Assembly (NCBI GenBank): GCA_964579305.1
Contig: CAZOGY010000002.1
Location: forward strand, 1 to 64,000
Reading direction: 5' to 3'
Source: JBCBWG01 sp964579305
GTDB taxonomy: Bacteria; Pseudomonadota; Alphaproteobacteria; Rhizobiales; Hyphomicrobiaceae
DNA length: 64,000 nt
A program made the translations under genes and the position numbers. Under the pieces are notes generated by a model. It was not told the origin of the DNA, did no database searches, and saw only the letters and a program-made list of their open reading frames with translations. Shown one piece after another: positions 61,909 to 64,000 of the stretch (position 1 is its first letter; each line of letters begins with the position of its first letter).

Positions 61909-62373
61909 ATGCGGTCACTGTCTTTTGGCGTCACGGTATGCGTGATTATCAGCGTCTTTGCGTTGAGCCATCCGCAGACGTCGGTTGCACAAAGCGATAC
62001 CTGTACGCGCGCGGACTTCGAAGCGGTTGTCGATAGCGCGGGGGGCGCACTGCGCCGGATCAACAGCGAGAAGAAGCCTCTGTTCCAGGCAAAACTACGG
62101 GCTTTGCGCGAGAAGAACCGCTGGGGCGATGCTGAGTTCCGCCAGAAGGCGGTTCCGTTTGTTCAAGATGAAAAAACCGCGGCGTATGACGATCGCATCC
62201 GCCAGCGGCTTTTTGACATCACGAACCTGGGCACAAGCGACGAGACGCCGACGGCACAACCCGATTGTGCTCTGCTTGATGAATTGCGCAAGGCGCTCGC
62301 CGATCTGGTGACGGCGCTCGAAGCGAAGTGGGCTCATTTGTTCAGCAAGATTGACAAGGCGCTGGCGAGCTGA
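61909..62373 (+). CDS. small exported helical protein of unknown function
   Basis: 154 aa from ATG 61909, preceded by GAGGGAG. The signal peptide is clear (GVTVCVIISVFAL, cleavage after SVAQ). The mature part is helical and charged, with two cysteines (DTCTRADF and QPDCALLDEL) that may form one disulfide, and a C-terminal amphipathic helix (LRKALADLVTALEAKWAHLF). No family is recognised. It is co-directional with the RidA-like gene 156 bp downstream; linkage is uncertain. Confidence 0.75.
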   Translation: MRSLSFGVTVCVIISVFALSHPQTSVAQSDTCTRADFEAVVDSAGGALRRINSEKKPLFQAKLRALREKNRWGDAEFRQKAVPFVQDEKTAAYDDRIRQRLFDITNLGTSDETPTAQPDCALLDELRKALADLVTALEAKWAHLFSKIDKALAS

Positions 62374-62529
62374 CCGCCCGCGTGGTGTCGAAATCGACGC
62401 TTGCCGGGCTGTCCATTGCCCCTCAAACTTGCGATCTCGGCGATCATCTCAAACAGCAGCGACGCCGGGGCTCTGGTGGCGTGGCCACCGGCGATTTGGT
62501 GTGCGGACATTTTTGGCGGGGGCTCAATC

Positions 62530-62916
62530 ATGAAACGGATCAATCCAGAAGGCGTGCCGCCACCGGCATCGCAATACAGCCAGGGCGTCCTCGTTCCGCT
62601 GGCCGGCGAACGCTTGATCATCTCAGGGCAGATCGGTGTGACGGCCGACGGCACCGTCGTTGCCGGCCTCGAAGCACAACTCGAACAGGCTTGGCGCAAT
62701 ATCCTCGCCATTCTCGCCGATGCGGGATTTGAGAAGGAACATTTGGTTCGTTTGAACATTTATGTGACGCAGCCGGGCAAGGTCGATGTTTATCGCGCGG
62801 TTCGCGACCGCATGCTTGAAGGCCACCGTTGCGCCAATACGTATCTGGAGATTTCAGGTCTGGCATCGCCGGAATTGCTCTGCGAAATCGAAGGCGAAGC
62901 GCAACGGCCGCTTTGA
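62530..62916 (+). CDS. RidA/YjgF/YER057c/UK114 family protein lacking the catalytic Arg
   Basis: 128 aa from ATG 62530, with GGCGGGGGC upstream. The fold features are present: LIISGQIGVTADGTVV, QAWRNILAILADAGF, LVRLNIYVTQ, and the C-terminal CEIEGEA. RidA enzymes that deaminate enamines/imines need an Arg in the V.R.P-type segment (Arg105 in E. coli). Here that segment reads YLEISGLASPELL, with Gly at the Arg place. It therefore belongs with the non-canonical Rid groups, whose activities are less clear. The TPP enzyme gene follows 85 bp downstream on the same strand. Confidence 0.88.
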   Translation: MKRINPEGVPPPASQYSQGVLVPLAGERLIISGQIGVTADGTVVAGLEAQLEQAWRNILAILADAGFEKEHLVRLNIYVTQPGKVDVYRAVRDRMLEGHRCANTYLEISGLASPELLCEIEGEAQRPL

Positions 62917-63001
62917 TTTCTTTTCCTGCTTTCCACACCGATCGCATGCACGCGTCGCGTGAGATCAACGTTATCGACAGAACCATAAGGGATGGGGCGA
63001 C

Positions 63002-64000
63002 ATGGCGAGCGGCAATACGATTACAGGGCGGTCCGCATTTCTTTCGGTTCTGAAAGATGAAGGCATCACGCATATGTTCGGCAATCCCGGCACGACCGAA
63101 TTGCCGGTGATGGACGCGATGCCTGATCACCCGGACCTGACATATATTCTAGGTCTGCAAGAGTCGATTGTCGTAGCCATGGCGGATGGTTTTTCGCGGG
63201 CCAGCGGTGAGCTTGTGGCGTGCAACGTCCATGTCGCGCCCGGGCTCGGCAATGCCATGGGTGCGCTTTACAATGCCAAGTTCACCGGCACGCCAATGAT
63301 TTTGACGGCGGGTCAACAAGAACTTGGCCATGGTTTGCGAGAGCCGTTGCTCTATGATCCGCTCGTGCCGATTGCGGAGCCGCTGGTGAAGTGGGCGGTT
63401 GAAATGCATCGGCTTGAGGATCTGCCGTTGATTGTGCGGCGTGCCGCAAAAATTGCGACGACGCCGCCAACCGGCCCGGTTTTCATTTCGCTTCCTGGCG
63501 ATATCCTGAATGACGAAGGGCCAATCGATTTAGGCGCATCGACGCGCCTTGACAGCAAAACCGTTCCGAATTCTGAAACGCTGATGCGGCTGGCAGAACG
63601 CATTTCGAAAGCGAAAGCCCCTGTTATCGTCACGGGCGATGAAGTCGTAAAATCGGATGCACTCGATATTGCGGGTGATTTCGCAGCCGCAATTGGCGCA
63701 GCGGTTTATCAACAGCCTGCGAATTACGGGTCGCATTTCAAGTCAGAGCACGTGTGCTTCAAAGGTCCGCTGTTGCGGGATCAAGCGTCAACGCGCAAAG
63801 AGCTTTCGCAATATGATTTGATGATCGCGGTGGGTGCAGATCCGCTGCAAATGTCGGTCTATAGCGCGACCGATCCCAAACCGGACGATCTGCCCATCAT
63901 CCAGTTTGGTCTGGTCGACTGGGATATCGCCAAAAACTACGCCGTTGAAATTGCCGTGCGGGCCGACGTTGCGGAAACGATGGCTGCGTTGATACCAGCC
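63002..64000 (+). CDS. thiamine pyrophosphate enzyme, benzoylformate decarboxylase-like (5' part)
   Basis: 333 codons are visible and the frame is still open at the window end, so this is the 5' part of a gene of usual length about 530-560 aa. ATG 63002 follows AAGGGATGGGG. The N-terminal PYR domain has THMFGNPGTTELPVMDAM, the TPP-activating Glu in LGLQESIVVAMADGF, the His-containing NVHVAPGLGNAMGALYN, and ILTAGQQELGHG. The central domain starts near KAPVIVTGDEVVKSDA. The His and the NAMGAL block point to benzoylformate decarboxylase-type 2-oxoacid decarboxylases rather than acetolactate synthase. The C-terminal TPP-binding domain lies outside the window. Confidence 0.9.
   Translation, partial: MASGNTITGRSAFLSVLKDEGITHMFGNPGTTELPVMDAMPDHPDLTYILGLQESIVVAMADGFSRASGELVACNVHVAPGLGNAMGALYNAKFTGTPMILTAGQQELGHGLREPLLYDPLVPIAEPLVKWAVEMHRLEDLPLIVRRAAKIATTPPTGPVFISLPGDILNDEGPIDLGASTRLDSKTVPNSETLMRLAERISKAKAPVIVTGDEVVKSDALDIAGDFAAAIGAAVYQQPANYGSHFKSEHVCFKGPLLRDQASTRKELSQYDLMIAVGADPLQMSVYSATDPKPDDLPIIQFGLVDWDIAKNYAVEIAVRADVAETMAALIPA

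Noticed and set aside
1..64000. CRISPR arrays, insertion sequences, phage genes
   Set aside because: I saw no regularly spaced direct repeats, transposase or integrase motifs, or phage structural proteins anywhere in the window.

Overview
This window looks like chromosomal DNA of a GC-rich alphaproteobacterium, probably of the Hyphomicrobiales. The evidence is a GapR-family nucleoid protein (DUF2312), an L,D-transpeptidase beside a DUF882 peptidase, an alphaproteobacterial-type gltB/gltD pair, an FeS-type bacterial photolyase, and frequent GTG/TTG starts behind clear Shine-Dalgarno (SD) sequences. I cannot name a genus. I see no insertion sequence, prophage or CRISPR array.

Layout. 1-9.7 kb: tRNA-Ser(GCU), a secreted alpha/beta hydrolase, a glutathione S-transferase, small exported proteins, an orphan peptide-binding protein, a UbiB/ABC1-type kinase and an MFS transporter. 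9.7-12.3 kb: a tight minus-strand run of oligoendopeptidase F and two different stand-alone TIR-domain genes, the best candidate here for an undescribed system. 12.7-18.7 kb: an NtrC-type sigma-54 activator and two cell-wall genes. 18.9-27.6 kb: a family III CoA-transferase, gapR and glutamate synthase gltBD. 28-39 kb: envelope genes (DUF459 SGNH protein, MltB-like transglycosylase, galE, outer-membrane barrel, kdsD, NfeD and SPFH proteins), then ferrochelatase.

38.3-42.3 kb: thiamine genes thiS-thiG-thiE, a CHAD-domain gene directly behind thiE, and a degenerate S1C protease. 42.4-49.4 kb: a light/DNA-repair island with three photolyase/cryptochrome-type proteins, DUF2256, DUF3253, an SDR and a renalase-like flavoprotein. 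One of the three appears to have its two domains in permuted order. 49.4-58.4 kb: an aldolase-like lyase, a HAD hydrolase, and a peptide ABC transporter with a Tat-exported binding protein and a fused double ATPase. 58.7-64 kb: parC, a LysE exporter, a small exported protein, a RidA-like protein and the 5' part of a TPP enzyme that continues beyond the window.

Two copies of a structured repeat of about 167 bp (18675-18840 and 27614-27780) lie between convergent genes. The second copy is followed by a chain of hairpins ending in a strong rho-independent terminator, which could be the gltD trailer or a small RNA.
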